Part shown: piece by piece, positions 63,625 through 64,000 of the stretch
How the letters are laid out: each line of letters opens with the position of its first letter
How positions within the stretch are numbered: the stretch's first letter is position 1
Origin: Argopecten irradians
Taxonomy: Eukaryota > Mollusca > Bivalvia > Pectinida > Pectinidae
Length of the DNA stretch: 64,000 nt
Direction: 5' to 3'
NCBI RefSeq assembly: GCF_041381155.1
Contig: NC_091141.1
Coordinates: 20,232,828 to 20,296,827 of the forward strand
Program-made: the position numbers and the translations under genes
The notes under the pieces: model-generated
What the model was told of the DNA's origin: nothing
Seen by the model: the letters and a program-made list of their open reading frames with translations, nothing else
The model's database searches: none

Positions 63625-64000
63625 AGAAACTCCTGAATAAGGGGATGTCTGCAAAGGTGTCTGGTGGCGCGCATGTTTTGGGTTGTGTCTGTGTCAGTGT
63701 GTGATAGGTCATGGATACGCCAGGTACTCCTGAATAAGGGGTTGCCTGCCAAGGTAGTCTGGTGGCGTGCACATTTTGGGGTTGTGTCTGTGTCCGTGTG
63801 TGATAGGTCCTGGATACGCCAGTAGCTCCTAAATAAGGGGTTGCCTGCCAAGGTAGTCTGGTGGCGTGCACGTTTTGGGGTTGTGTCTGTGTCCGTGTGT
63901 GATAGGTCCTGGATACGCCAGTAGCTCCTAAATAAGGGGTTGCCTGCCAAGGTAGTCTGGTGGCGTGCACGTTTTGGGGTTGTGTCTGTGTCAGTGTGTG
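63625..64000. repeat. 99-bp tandem array reaching the window end
   Basis: Nearly four units; markers 'ttgcctgccaaggtagtctg' fall at about 63742, 63841 and 63940. Each unit contains 'ttttggggttgtgtctgtgt' and 'ggtcctggatacgccagtag'. The first unit is the most diverged. The period is a multiple of three, so open frames on the minus strand are a by-product. It continues beyond the window. Confidence 0.88.

Larger units (their letters stand above)
58680..64000. other. Gene-poor repeat-rich right end
   Basis: No gene is supported. 59300-60700 is AT-rich without structure I can define. 61290-61560 has words typical of mollusc SINE ends ('ctgttaataggacattaat', 'ctgctgataggacata'). Short duplications and a terminal 99-bp array are listed separately. 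62270-63180 shows nothing recognisable. Confidence 0.5.

Noticed and set aside
63623-63970. Minus-strand open frames at the right end
   Set aside because: Produced by the 99-bp array period; no other coding sign.

Overview
The window reads as nuclear DNA of a mollusc, most likely a bivalve (inference). It is AT-rich and has spliced genes with GT-AG introns, SINE, LINE and piggyBac relics, and many minisatellites. It also carries the dispersed repeat beginning 'tagctcacctggcccgaag', which I associate with bivalve genomes. I recognise no bacterial features, CRISPR array, rRNA, tRNA gene, LTR retroelement or Polinton.

Layout. 1-2298 is intergenic. 2299-3030 (+) encodes a small secreted, probably GPI-anchored, cysteine-rich glycoprotein, followed by decayed copies of its 3' end. 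3031-8218 is intergenic with a 44-bp minisatellite (about 4650-5258) and a MITE (7463-7862). 8219-12127 (-) is an eight-exon SH3YL1 gene whose exons join in frame into 468 residues. 12128-17125 holds a relative of the MITE, a perfect 32-bp hairpin, a 39-bp minisatellite and a dispersed repeat. 17126-17590 is a 42-bp minisatellite in which every unit carries a 3' splice-site-like sequence. It lies directly before a single-exon 16-finger C2H2 zinc-finger gene (17606-19702, +).

18555-35924 is a head-to-tail segmental duplication (unit A 18555-27382, unit B 27381-35924). The ancestral locus had two convergent genes: the zinc-finger gene on + and a leprecan (prolyl 3-hydroxylase) gene on -. The duplication ran from inside one to inside the other. 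The left edge therefore keeps a whole zinc-finger gene, the right edge keeps a leprecan gene with all 13 exons (30960-45334, -), and a truncated copy of each lies between them. In unit A a stray copy of the zinc-finger tail replaces a stretch containing one leprecan exon, and two remaining exons carry stop codons. The full leprecan copy itself shows two apparent frame breaks, each of which a two-base TA would explain.

37.86-41.36 kb is a dead LINE inside a leprecan intron. 46.7-53.9 kb is a CR1/L2-like LINE whose 5' region plus endonuclease part is repeated in tandem four times. 55798-58679 (+) is a piggyBac-type transposase gene split into four exons, with a tRNA-derived SINE in its second intron. 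58.7-64 kb has no gene I can support; it holds short duplications, SINE-tail-like sequence and a 99-bp tandem array running off the end.

The most interesting items are the duplicated 3' splice-site array, the two-gene tandem duplication with its secondary patch, the tandem LINE 5' array, and the intron-bearing piggyBac gene. None amounts to a demonstrated new system. Coordinates of exons were read by eye from splice consensus and reading frame.
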